Assembly: GCA_002730975.1 (NCBI GenBank)
Contig: PCBO01000004.1
Location: 25,400-89,399, forward strand
Length of the DNA: 64,000 nucleotides
Reading direction: 5' to 3'
From: Opitutia bacterium
GTDB lineage: Bacteria; Verrucomicrobiota; Verrucomicrobiia; Opitutales; Seribacteraceae
The first letter of the stretch is position 1. Each line of letters starts with the position of its first letter. The position numbers and the translations under genes are program-made. A model generated the notes under the pieces. That model did not search any database, was not told the origin of the DNA, and worked only from the letters and a program-made list of their open reading frames with translations. Positions 1 to 8,876 of the stretch are shown piece after piece.

Positions 1-612
1 CTCGTAAAAAGCCGCGGTACGACGGGCGGCAATGAGCCAAGCCTCGAGGAGGGAGGTCTGCCCGTCCTTGTCGAGGTCGGCGGTGGAATCGCCGATGGCA
101 GTGGCCAAGAAGCCACCGAGGCGACAATAGTTTCGCTCCACTCCGCTGCGGGTTGCAGTGATCACCACGCGCCCCTTGGCTCTGAGACTGTTGTGGAAGG
201 GGGAGCTTGAAGAAGCGCAATTGACAATGACCAAAGGTCGTTCGAAATCCTTCAACCACTCGGCCAGTTCGCCCGCCTCAAGGTCCGGCCCGTTGAGGTT
301 GAACTTCGCCTGCTTCCCCGCATAGGTGCCGTGCCCCAGCAACACGATCCAAAGGGGTTGCGGGCTTTTTTTCGATTCCTTGGCGAGAATTTTGCGCAAG
401 TTATCCTTGGGATCAGCTTTCTTCGCCTTACCCACTTGGCGAAAGGTGGCCTTGGCTTTCTTGGAAGCCGCCTTCCACCGGTCCGCCCACTTCGCGAAAT
501 CTTGGCCGTACTCCTCAGTGCCTGAGGCTCCCGTAACTACGATTACGGAGGACTTTTCGGCAGCGCCGAGCAGACCGACGACGAAGGGTAGAAAAATGAG
601 GGCGACACGCAT
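1..612 (-). CDS. Caspase/legumain-like exported protein with EF-hand-like loop (3' end outside window)
   Basis: Absent from the ORF track because no stop lies inside the window, but the frame is open for 204 codons from an ATG at 612 to base 1. The ATG overlaps the stop of the upstream gene (TGATG), so it is translationally coupled as the last visible gene of the MoxR operon. Residues 1-18 look like a signal peptide (LIFLPFVVGLLGAA). The core has a strand-loop with LLGHGTY (His94) and, 38 residues on, VIVNCASSSS (Cys132). That His-Gly and Cys spacing after hydrophobic strands is typical of clan CD proteases (caspase, legumain C13). Near the visible end DLDKDGQTSLLEAW resembles an EF-hand or dockerin-type Ca2+ loop. 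The fold and protease activity are inferred from motifs; the substrate is unknown. The C-terminus is missing. Confidence 0.72.
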   Translation of the reverse strand, partial: MRVALIFLPFVVGLLGAAEKSSVIVVTGASGTEEYGQDFAKWADRWKAASKKAKATFRQVGKAKKADPKDNLRKILAKESKKSPQPLWIVLLGHGTYAGKQAKFNLNGPDLEAGELAEWLKDFERPLVIVNCASSSSPFHNSLRAKGRVVITATRSGVERNYCRLGGFLATAIGDSTADLDKDGQTSLLEAWLIAARRTAAFYE

Positions 613-2948
613 CAGGGAAGGCCCTTTCTTCGGCGCAGAAACCACTCCGTCACAAAGCAGGAGAGAGCCAACATGAAAAATGGAGTTTGGTGCCAAACGG
701 GGGAATGCAACGTCTCGGTCACGGGGACCCGCAGGGATGGAAGCATCTCGACAAAGTCATCGAGCTCGGAAAGCGTGAGGGTTCGACCACCCGTTTTGGA
801 TGCCAGTTCCTCGAGGAGCGCTCGATTGGGGGCGAGGGAACGATATTCGGCGGCGGCAAAGTCAGTTGACCAGCCCGCTTGGCGAGTTCCCATGAGATTA
901 CCCTTGGGGTCGCGTACCTCGGTCTCGGCTAAATATCCCCCGGTGGCCCGAGGTACGAATTGGGTGGCATAAACGCCCGCATTCTCGTCATCCGTCTCGG
1001 CAGTAAGCGGAATGAAGTCGGAGTCCCCCATGATTCGCACCTTAAAGGTAACCTTGGCGTCATCGAGAAGTTGGAACTGCTGGTTGCGGGCCGTCACGAC
1101 CAGCTCCCGGCCAACTGCATCCGGAGATTTACCAACTGTCAACTCGATGAGCGCCGGAACATCGGCCACGAGCCAGCGAATCATTTGTCGCCACGCTTGG
1201 TTCATATCCTCATGATTTTCTGGATTGGCGAGACCCCATTTCCAAAAATCGCCAAGGAGCATCGCGGCCACCCGACCTCGGCCAAACTTGTGGGTGACGA
1301 TAGCGGGACGAGGCCCTCCCCCACCCTTTGTCTCGACGGTGGCCATGACGCTGGCGCCCGGTTTATTGCCGCGCACTTGATTGAGGGAGGAAAAGGTTGC
1401 CATTTCGTCAAGACGATTCTTCTCGAGTTCCTCCTTGTCCCGCAGGCGCATCCATGGTTGAAGCCATCCGTCGCGGGTAAGGTCGATGCTAAGATTGTCG
1501 AGCGCACTAACCTTTCCTTGCAGATCGAGATAGACCGGAAGCATGCCACCGATGGGGGTGCGCTCGTACTTGCCCTGCCGAAAGGATTCCTGTCCACCGA
1601 GCATAAGTAAGCCGCCACCACGACGGTTGACGAACTCTTGAACCAGCGAATGCTGACGGGAGGTAAAGAACTTGGCCTCGAGGTCGTCGATGATGACGGC
1701 ATTGTAGGCAAAAAGTTCCTCAGGCGTGGAAGGAAATCCGGTTTTCAATTCGTCGGCGTCACGTGTATTCAGGCGGATCAAGACGGGCTTGTCGTACTCC
1801 TCGGCGTCCTGATCCTCATTCTTGAAACCGCGAAAGAGAGGATTGCTGCTTTCGCCGGTGCGGCCCTTGAAAGTGAACTTCGGTTCCTTCTTGGCGATAC
1901 GAATAAGACCCACGAGAGCGACCTCGTCATCCTCATCTAGAGCCCTCTTAAGGAACTTGAATTCCCAGTTAGCCCGGCCCGAGACGTAGAGCACGCGATA
2001 AGGACCGGCGCCACGATCAACCACGACCACGCGCGAATTGTTAGCTTGCGTAGCTTCATCCGCCTTGCCCGATGCACTTACAGTAAAACGATAGAACAGG
2101 ATTCCGGGAACTGCGGGGCGTACTTGAAAACGAAAGCTCAGACTGGAGTCGGGTCCAGTGGCCGGCAAGGTTTGCCTCCGGGTTTTGGATGCAGATGAGC
2201 CGTTGGCTTCAAGCAACTCGAGCGTTGCAGTTATTTCCTCCCCCTCGCAACCATGCGCCTCAACCTGACCTACGATGGTCACGGGAGCATCCTCGAAAGC
2301 GGTTTGCGTGGCGGTTACTTTGCGCACGGCCAAATCACGTTCGGGCCCCCCCTTGCCGATGATTACGGGATAAACCGGCGGCAGGCCGGAAAAGTCGGGA
2401 AGACCAGCATCGAAGTCGGTGGCAACGCCATCGGTGAAGACCACGACACCGGCAAGCGGTTGTCCGCGAAAGCGACGGCCCAAGGTACGGAGGGACTCGC
2501 CCAAGCGGGAGGCGGCACCAACGAACTTCATGCCTTCGAAGTTAGCCAGATTGGCGAGACGGGTGTCGAAACGGTACCGCTTGAGCTCAAAATCATTGGC
2601 CAGCTTGGCCTGCCAGTTCTTACTTTTTGGCTCAAGGGCGTTCTGCAAGATTGCGCCCCGTGACCGGGATGCACCGGCATCGGTGAGGTTGAGCCCCTCG
2701 CTGGTGTCAGCGACCAAGGCGAGCAAGTTGCCTCCGGGTTTGGCCCTTTCCTCGGTGACCATCGGATCGACCAAGCAGAGCAACAAGAGAATGATTCCGA
2801 GAACCTTCAGCCCAATGCAAATCCTCCGGGTTTTAGGATCCGTCGGAGCCTTACGATAGGCCCACACGACGAAGCCAACGGTAACGACCAAAGCGAGAGC
2901 CACGGGAAGCAGCCATTCTTTTCCCGAAAGGTAGAAGGATTCGTTCAT
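612..2948 (-). CDS. Membrane-anchored VWA / glutamine-amidotransferase-like protein
   Basis: 778 residues. Two N-terminal membrane helices (about 13-31 and 45-62) and one near the C-terminus (about 752-770) place the bulk outside the cytoplasmic membrane. Residues 75-210 resemble a von Willebrand A domain: the first MIDAS motif is degenerate (VADTSEG rather than DxSxS), while FTDG is kept. Residues 310-620 look like the class I amidotransferase-like domain found in this family, with RGGGLLMLGG at the position of the nucleophile elbow but no Cys, so it is probably non-catalytic. It starts 34 bases after the DUF4175 stop and its own stop overlaps the next ATG. Such proteins are regular members of MoxR-DUF58-BatA clusters. 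A role as a binding or scaffold component of an envelope complex is inferred. Confidence 0.8.
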   Translation of the reverse strand: MNESFYLSGKEWLLPVALALVVTVGFVVWAYRKAPTDPKTRRICIGLKVLGIILLLLCLVDPMVTEERAKPGGNLLALVADTSEGLNLTDAGASRSRGAILQNALEPKSKNWQAKLANDFELKRYRFDTRLANLANFEGMKFVGAASRLGESLRTLGRRFRGQPLAGVVVFTDGVATDFDAGLPDFSGLPPVYPVIIGKGGPERDLAVRKVTATQTAFEDAPVTIVGQVEAHGCEGEEITATLELLEANGSSASKTRRQTLPATGPDSSLSFRFQVRPAVPGILFYRFTVSASGKADEATQANNSRVVVVDRGAGPYRVLYVSGRANWEFKFLKRALDEDDEVALVGLIRIAKKEPKFTFKGRTGESSNPLFRGFKNEDQDAEEYDKPVLIRLNTRDADELKTGFPSTPEELFAYNAVIIDDLEAKFFTSRQHSLVQEFVNRRGGGLLMLGGQESFRQGKYERTPIGGMLPVYLDLQGKVSALDNLSIDLTRDGWLQPWMRLRDKEELEKNRLDEMATFSSLNQVRGNKPGASVMATVETKGGGGPRPAIVTHKFGRGRVAAMLLGDFWKWGLANPENHEDMNQAWRQMIRWLVADVPALIELTVGKSPDAVGRELVVTARNQQFQLLDDAKVTFKVRIMGDSDFIPLTAETDDENAGVYATQFVPRATGGYLAETEVRDPKGNLMGTRQAGWSTDFAAAEYRSLAPNRALLEELASKTGGRTLTLSELDDFVEMLPSLRVPVTETLHSPVWHQTPFFMLALSCFVTEWFLRRRKGLP

Positions 2949-2982
2949 GGGATGATTTCAAAGAACAGGTGGCAAAAGCCAT

Positions 2983-5900
2983 CTATTTTCCCTTGCCCAG
3001 TCGTTCGTAATAACGCCGCACAAGCTCATCGAACTTGCCGGGAACGGGATCGCGGTCGATGGGGACGAGGGCCTTATCCGAATTGAACTTAGCCAGTTCC
3101 TCCGCCAATTGCCTGCGAATCTCGTTGAGAGGCTTAAGAATATCCGCCTCCACCAGATCCCATGCCGGCTCCTTGCTGTATCGGCCAAATTCCTTCGCCA
3201 TCTTGCGAATATCCTCGCGCACTTGGCTCACTCGCTCGCGAATCTCGGGAAGGTCGACCGCCTCCTCCACGTCACGCAAACGATCCGTCCATTCTCGATT
3301 GTTGCCACCGGTTATGGGGTTGCCTCCCCTACCGTTTGAACCAAAGCCTTTCTCTAAAAATGACAACCGCCCGGGTTGGTCCGATTGGTTGCCGGGTTGT
3401 TTTCCCGGTTGGCCGGACTGCTGGCCAGGTTGATTACCTACTTGTTGCCCAGGTGGCTCTCCTGGTTGTTGCCCTCTTTGCCCCGGTTGCCTGGCAGCCT
3501 GTTGCCCGAGCTGGCCCTCCTGTCCGGCTTGGTTGCCTTGCTGCTGCGCCTGTTCCTGATCACCTTCACCTTCGGCTTGTTCGCCGGGGTTTCCCTGCGG
3601 ACTGCTACCCCTCCCTTTCTTTCCCGATGGGGACTCTGGATTCGGTTGGTCACCTTGGCCGGGGTTTCCCTTTTCGGCCACCTGTTCGTCCCTGCCGGTT
3701 TCCTGTCCTTTCTGACCCGAACCGCTCAGCTTGGTTTGACCGTCTTGTTCCCCGGTTGCCTCGGCCTTTTCGTTTTGCAGGGCCTCCTCCAATTCGCGCA
3801 ATTCGCGCTCGGCGAACTTCAAAGCCTCGGCCTCGTTTCCGAGTACGCTCTCGGCGGCTTTCTCGATACCCTTCTTGAGGTTGTCCAGCTTACGCTGGGA
3901 ACGATCGCCAAGAGTCTTGCTCGCCTTGCGAAAATCTCCCTCGCGAAGCCGATCGACGAGCTCTTGCTTCTCGGGTTCATTCTCCATGACTTCCTCAAGT
4001 GAGCGAAGAAAGGAATAGTCTCTCAAGGCATCTTCCTCCTCGCGAAGCAAAGTTGATGAGGCATCGAGCGATTTTTCCGTTTGGTCCTGATAAGCTTGTC
4101 TAAAGGACTGGTGGAGTTTTCGATTGAGGAGCGGTTCCGCCAATTCGGATTTCTCGACGACCTCCTTGACCTCCTTGAGCAAGCCCTCAAGCTTTTCTTT
4201 TTGTTGGTCGAATTGTTCGGCGATTTCTTTTTTGTCGTCCAGCGACTCGTCGGTCAGGGAACGTCGCTTTTCCTTGGCTTTGTCCTCTTTTGCAAGTTGC
4301 TCTCCGATCTCCCGCTGACGCTGAGAAAGCTCCCGAGCCTCCCTGCGCATGTCGCGGAGTTGCTCGGCAAATTTGTTTGAGGTCTTCTCTCGCAACTCGT
4401 CTCGCATCTCCTGCAAATCCTTCTCGACTCGAGTGCCCGAAGCGATGGCTTGGGAAAGCTGCCCTTTTTGCAATTGCTCGGAAGCCTTGTTCATTTCTTG
4501 ACGCGTTTGCTCAACCTTTCTCCGCTCCTGAGCCATCTCCGATCGATTTTCGGGCTTCTCCATACGCTGGTTGAGCTCATCGAGGTCGGCAATATTTCGG
4601 CGCTGTTCCTCGCGAAGGCGTTTCAGCTGGCGCTGAAGTTCTTCTTCCGTGAGCGGATCCTCGGCGGCCCGCAAGGCGTTCTCAACTTCCTTGAGCTTCT
4701 TGTTCAGATCATCCTGTCGTTGGGCAAGTTCCTTGAGACGACTCAACACCTGCAACTGTTCGCGTTCCTCGGAATTCTGCAGGCGTTGGGCTTGACTCTC
4801 GGTTTCGTAGCGGTCTTCCTCCTTACGCAGGTCCAATTCGTCCAACTGGCTCTGCGAGCGTTCACTACCGGGTTGTGGTTTGGACTGGCTTTTGCTCCGA
4901 CTACGGTTGACCTCGAACTCGTAGGCGAGCAATCGCAACAAGGCTTGATAGGCACTCTGTTCAGAGGCCAAGGCCGGCATCAGTTTCTCAACTCCCTCGG
5001 TCGACTCGGTTAAGAGGGCAACAGCCTTTTCCATATGGTCGGCGGCATCCTGAAGAAAATCCTTAGCCTTTTCACTTTCGGCTTTCTCAAGAAGTTCCAT
5101 CGTTTGCTGAAGCGCCTGATACTGGCTCTCGACGAGTACGGGCGCATCCTTCGCCAAGCTAACGGGTTGGCGATGGAGTTTCCAAGTGGCGTTGATGATC
5201 TGCTTCTGCAGCTTTATCAGTTTCTCCACCTGCTGGCTGAGCCCTTGCTGCTGTTCTTTCTCTTCCTCAGAACTCTCGCCCACTTGGCCCTGTCGAAAGA
5301 TTTCCTCAAAAGGTCGCACTTCGGCGAAGAACATGTCGCTAAAAGAGCGACGAGGTTGACCATCTGGGCCCGTATCCTCGGCCCAGAAGAACCAGCTGAC
5401 GAGTTGACCGGTTTCCACTTTCATCTCCTCGAGGGCGAGCAGATGCGAGGCAAGGGACTTGAGTTGACCGTCGACGACCTCGCCCAACTCGAATTCCTCC
5501 ACGGCACCGCCATCGAGATTATAGGATAAACCATGACGGAGCAGACCGAAGTCGTCCTCTATCTCCGCGGTGAAAGTAATTTCCTCCAAGGGTGATACCT
5601 CTCGGTCGCCGACCGGACTGACGATTCGAATCTTCGGTCCCTTGTTAGGGTAGACAACAATCTCTATCCGAGGAGAGATTTTGTTGGTTCGACCGGCGGC
5701 ATCGACAAGCTCCAATTTCCATTTACGCGTCTTGGTGAGTACCAGGGAAGGCAGTTCGACAAGCGGTTGCTCGGGGTGGACATCAAGCTCGACGCTCTCG
5801 TTGTGTTCTCCAACAAGACGAGCATCCACGACCTGTTTGTTGAGATGGAACCGATAGGTGAGTCGGGTGCCCTCCACGACGCTGAGGCGACGGGTATCCT

Positions 5901-6798
5901 CGATCGTCCGTTCGGGTATTCCGGTGTAAGCGGGATAGCTCAGCGTGGCGTCTGCCCGCTCGAGCTCGGGATACTCGAAAACGTTGACCGAGAAAACATC
6001 CGACTTCCGGCCATCGTACTCGACCTGATAGGCAAATGGCCCATCCACGCTCGAGAGGGTGGCCCCGTAGATGGGGTCCTCCAGATTCTTGACCAACATC
6101 AAGCGGCGAAACTGGCCATTCTGCGGAGTAACCAAAAGGGTGGCCTGGCCGGGGAAACCCGCACTGAAATGTGCCAGCACCGCCAGCGGACTACCGCGCT
6201 CGACCTCGGCATCACCCGGGTCCACCTTGTCGAGTCGAGCAAGTTTATTGCCAACCGGTTTTGCCTCTTCCTTTACCTGAGTTGCCGAAACACCTGAAAG
6301 AGTCGGCTGATCGACTTGGCTGAGAACGATGCAGAAAATCATGAGAAAAACCCAGGAACAGCACCGCAGCACACTAAGTTCCTTGGTAGGAACGGTCTTG
6401 GCGAAGCCTGTCTCGACAAAGGCGTCAGCCGCCTTGTTGATCACACGTTCCTGCAGGAAGTGAAACTTGCCCGTCTTCGGGTCGGGTTTCTGCTCGACAG
6501 CAGTGAGAAGCGTGGCGTGCAGCTCGGGATGCTTCTCTTCGATGTCACGGGCCACTTGCCGGTAGTCCACTTCGGATTGACGCCGATTGACAACAAGGAC
6601 CCCAAGCGTTCCTGTGATCAAGATGAAGACGATCCAGGCAACCGTTTGCTCGGGCAAGATGAATCCGCTTGCGGAAAGCCCGAAAACCAAGCAAGCGACC
6701 ACCGCCATCAGTCCCCACCAAACTGCCATCGCGCGCCACTTCCGCCAAAGATATTGCCGTCGAACAACGGGTTTCAGATAAGGTTTTAGTCTTGTCAT
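2983..6798 (-). CDS. DUF4175-family membrane protein with long coiled coils
   Basis: 1271 residues. Two N-terminal membrane helices (about 25-65) and one near residue 150 are followed by beta-rich segments and then a very long Glu/Lys/Gln-rich coiled-coil region (about 510-990). Next comes a Gly/Gln/Pro-rich low-complexity stretch (about 990-1125). The conserved tail has RDVEEAVDLPEIRERV, SKEPAWDLV and VPIDRDPVPGKF, a pattern I recognise from large DUF4175-like proteins of Planctomycetota and Verrucomicrobiota. The ATG overlaps the BatA stop by four bases (ATGA). Family function is unknown. The architecture suggests an elongated periplasmic protein working with the neighbouring VWA proteins and MoxR. 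Family assignment is fairly sure; the mechanism is not. Confidence 0.83.
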   Translation of the reverse strand: MTRLKPYLKPVVRRQYLWRKWRAMAVWWGLMAVVACLVFGLSASGFILPEQTVAWIVFILITGTLGVLVVNRRQSEVDYRQVARDIEEKHPELHATLLTAVEQKPDPKTGKFHFLQERVINKAADAFVETGFAKTVPTKELSVLRCCSWVFLMIFCIVLSQVDQPTLSGVSATQVKEEAKPVGNKLARLDKVDPGDAEVERGSPLAVLAHFSAGFPGQATLLVTPQNGQFRRLMLVKNLEDPIYGATLSSVDGPFAYQVEYDGRKSDVFSVNVFEYPELERADATLSYPAYTGIPERTIEDTRRLSVVEGTRLTYRFHLNKQVVDARLVGEHNESVELDVHPEQPLVELPSLVLTKTRKWKLELVDAAGRTNKISPRIEIVVYPNKGPKIRIVSPVGDREVSPLEEITFTAEIEDDFGLLRHGLSYNLDGGAVEEFELGEVVDGQLKSLASHLLALEEMKVETGQLVSWFFWAEDTGPDGQPRRSFSDMFFAEVRPFEEIFRQGQVGESSEEEKEQQQGLSQQVEKLIKLQKQIINATWKLHRQPVSLAKDAPVLVESQYQALQQTMELLEKAESEKAKDFLQDAADHMEKAVALLTESTEGVEKLMPALASEQSAYQALLRLLAYEFEVNRSRSKSQSKPQPGSERSQSQLDELDLRKEEDRYETESQAQRLQNSEEREQLQVLSRLKELAQRQDDLNKKLKEVENALRAAEDPLTEEELQRQLKRLREEQRRNIADLDELNQRMEKPENRSEMAQERRKVEQTRQEMNKASEQLQKGQLSQAIASGTRVEKDLQEMRDELREKTSNKFAEQLRDMRREARELSQRQREIGEQLAKEDKAKEKRRSLTDESLDDKKEIAEQFDQQKEKLEGLLKEVKEVVEKSELAEPLLNRKLHQSFRQAYQDQTEKSLDASSTLLREEEDALRDYSFLRSLEEVMENEPEKQELVDRLREGDFRKASKTLGDRSQRKLDNLKKGIEKAAESVLGNEAEALKFAERELRELEEALQNEKAEATGEQDGQTKLSGSGQKGQETGRDEQVAEKGNPGQGDQPNPESPSGKKGRGSSPQGNPGEQAEGEGDQEQAQQQGNQAGQEGQLGQQAARQPGQRGQQPGEPPGQQVGNQPGQQSGQPGKQPGNQSDQPGRLSFLEKGFGSNGRGGNPITGGNNREWTDRLRDVEEAVDLPEIRERVSQVREDIRKMAKEFGRYSKEPAWDLVEADILKPLNEIRRQLAEELAKFNSDKALVPIDRDPVPGKFDELVRRYYERLGKGK
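3370..3765 (-). repeat. Gly/Gln/Pro-rich low-complexity tract in the DUF4175 gene
   Basis: About 130 codons encode imperfect repeats of GQ, PGQ and QPG (for example GQQVGNQPGQQ). They separate the coiled-coil region from the conserved C-terminal tail. On the plus strand the tract appears as runs of ggttg/cccgg words. It gives rise to spurious plus-strand ORFs (3376-4002, 3162-3878). It is probably a flexible linker and a likely site of length variation between strains. Confidence 0.8.
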
Positions 6799-8876
6799 AC
6801 CGATTCCTCAGTTTGGGCCACAAGGGCTGATCGACGCCAGGTGCGTCCACCCAACCAAGTTTCTGATATTGCCAGCAGAATCGCCCCGACTATCAGCCAA
6901 CGCCACATTTCTTGACGTTTCTCGAGCTGCTCGTCCAGCAAGACTTGCCTTCGGTCTTGGGAAAGCGCCACCTGCGCCATATCCCTCGAGGCAAGTGGAA
7001 GCGCCAGCCCTTCGAGTCGCTCCTCGGAGATAGGGGCAGTATGGCTTTCCGTAGGAGGTAGATTTACCGAAAAGGTGGCGTTTCGAGCACCCTTTAGAGA
7101 GTAGATGCCAGGTTGTTCCGCAAAAAACTCATCGACCGTACCCGACAACCGGATGGTGCCTGCAGGACCCTCCACTTCACGGCTCGCAGTATGTTCGGTA
7201 GAGACGTTGATAGGACGGCCCACAAGGTTAGTAGCCTTAAAGGGGGAGAAGATTCGTCCCATGTCCATCATTGAGTAAAGCAACGGCACGAACTTGCTGG
7301 AAAGGGCGAGCTGACTGTCGGCGGGATGCCACCCACTGGTCAGGACAAGAAGATGTCCGCGACCGATGGGCAAATCTATGAGCGCCGGCGAATCATCGTC
7401 AAAACGAACCAGGACACGGGAACCGGCTAAGCGGGCGGAATCGATTGTCCGATGCTTCCAAAAATGGATTTTCGTGAAATCGCCGAAGCGAGGCTCCTTA
7501 AACGGCACGAACAACGGATGCTCGAAATCCAGACGCGTAAGCAAGGCGTACTCGTTTACCTTGGCCTCGTTCACCGGCACAGGGCCTGATGCCGCAAGGA
7601 CGCCCAAGGTGGAAGCGAGACCTTCGTTCTTCAACACCAACAGCACGGGATGACCGGACTCGCAGAAGGAACGAACTTCCTCGATCACGGCATCCGGCAG
7701 AGCCTCGGTCACGATTAGCAGACGATCATCGGGATGAATCAATTTTCCCGCCAAGGCATCGGGAGCATGAGCAAGCACCTCGACATGCTGCAGGCGCGTT
7801 TTGGAGAAAGCCCGCTCGAGGTAAAAACGCATGTGCTCGACATCATCGGGCTTCTCGTTGCCGACATAGTGAATGCGGATGGGCTCGGGTGCTTCCGGTA
7901 CGATAAAAAGTTGGTCATCGAAGGATTCGTCGTCACCGAGCAGAGCCAGACAGCAGTCCTTGCCGGAGGGTCGGCGAGGAGCCTTCACCGAGCGACTTTT
8001 GCCGGCAGGCAGGTACAGGTGAGTGACTCCGGTCATGTTTGAATCGTCGGGCTTGACCCAAGCCAAGCGAAATTGCTCCTGCGTGGCATCTTCGCTGTTA
8101 ACGACACGAACATGCAGAGGCGTATCACCATCGTTCGATTCCCGGGCGGGAGCGAGGGAAAGACCCGCGTTTCCGATAACATCCGGTGCCAATGGTTCCA
8201 TTGTGAGCTCCATACCCTCTGGCCATTCATGACCTTGCAGGCCATCCATTCGACTCCCTCTCTGCAAATCGCTCAGGACTACGATCCGCTTACGAGTCGC
8301 GGCATCGGTTTCATCTAGTATCTCGGCTGCCGTAAGGATCGCGTTGCCCAAGTGCGTGCCACCCCATCCGGGCTGGAGTCTACCCAAGGTTTCCCGAGCG
8401 ACGGCCGGTCGTTTTTCCTCAGGCAGGTCGTTCCATTGATCGAAGCGTAGCAAAGCCTTTGTCTCATCGCCGAAAGCCAGAATAGCGAGACTACCATCCG
8501 ATTTGGTTTTCTCGATCACCGTCTCAGCCTTTGCCATAGCCTTGGTCCAGAGCCCGTTCCGCTGCATGCTTGCGCTGACGTCGATCAACAGGACAGTTCG
8601 CTGTCTAGCATCTGGATCTTGGTCGGGAATAACGAGTTCCTTGAAGAATGGTCTGGCGAAAGCGAAGGCCAGCAAAGCCAGAAGAGTGCAGCGGAGCAAC
8701 AGGAGGAGAATATCCTCGAGCCGACTCTTTTTGGTTAACCGGGGCGCTTCGGGGCGGAGGAACATGAGGGAGCTAAAAGTGAAGCGCTCGCGCGACTTAC
8801 GTCTTAAAAGGTGAAAGAGGATGGGGCCGGCAATGGCCAGACCGCCCAGTAGGAACAATGGTGTGAGAAAACTCAT
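6795..8876 (-). CDS. BatA-type VWA domain membrane protein
   Basis: 693 residues. The N-terminus matches the BatA/aerotolerance-regulator N-terminal domain: FLLGGLAIAGPILFHLLRR followed by a second helix at about 55-75. A VWA domain follows at about 93-230 with an intact MIDAS (D99, S101, S103 in IDVSASM) plus LSDL. The remainder (about 240-650) is beta-rich and probably periplasmic, and a last helix lies near 664-683. In characterised relatives, BatA-like proteins work with MoxR ATPases and DUF58 proteins in envelope or metal-dependent assembly processes. It overlaps both neighbours by four bases, so expression is coupled. The metal-binding residues suggest that this is the functional VWA of the pair, unlike the degenerate one at 612-2948. 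Confidence 0.87.
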   Translation of the reverse strand: MSFLTPLFLLGGLAIAGPILFHLLRRKSRERFTFSSLMFLRPEAPRLTKKSRLEDILLLLLRCTLLALLAFAFARPFFKELVIPDQDPDARQRTVLLIDVSASMQRNGLWTKAMAKAETVIEKTKSDGSLAILAFGDETKALLRFDQWNDLPEEKRPAVARETLGRLQPGWGGTHLGNAILTAAEILDETDAATRKRIVVLSDLQRGSRMDGLQGHEWPEGMELTMEPLAPDVIGNAGLSLAPARESNDGDTPLHVRVVNSEDATQEQFRLAWVKPDDSNMTGVTHLYLPAGKSRSVKAPRRPSGKDCCLALLGDDESFDDQLFIVPEAPEPIRIHYVGNEKPDDVEHMRFYLERAFSKTRLQHVEVLAHAPDALAGKLIHPDDRLLIVTEALPDAVIEEVRSFCESGHPVLLVLKNEGLASTLGVLAASGPVPVNEAKVNEYALLTRLDFEHPLFVPFKEPRFGDFTKIHFWKHRTIDSARLAGSRVLVRFDDDSPALIDLPIGRGHLLVLTSGWHPADSQLALSSKFVPLLYSMMDMGRIFSPFKATNLVGRPINVSTEHTASREVEGPAGTIRLSGTVDEFFAEQPGIYSLKGARNATFSVNLPPTESHTAPISEERLEGLALPLASRDMAQVALSQDRRQVLLDEQLEKRQEMWRWLIVGAILLAISETWLGGRTWRRSALVAQTEESV

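Noticed and set aside
3376-4002. 208-residue plus-strand hydrophobic ORF opposite DUF4175
   Set aside because: The Leu-rich translation is the complement of the Gly/Gln/Pro- and Glu-rich coding tract; no independent support.
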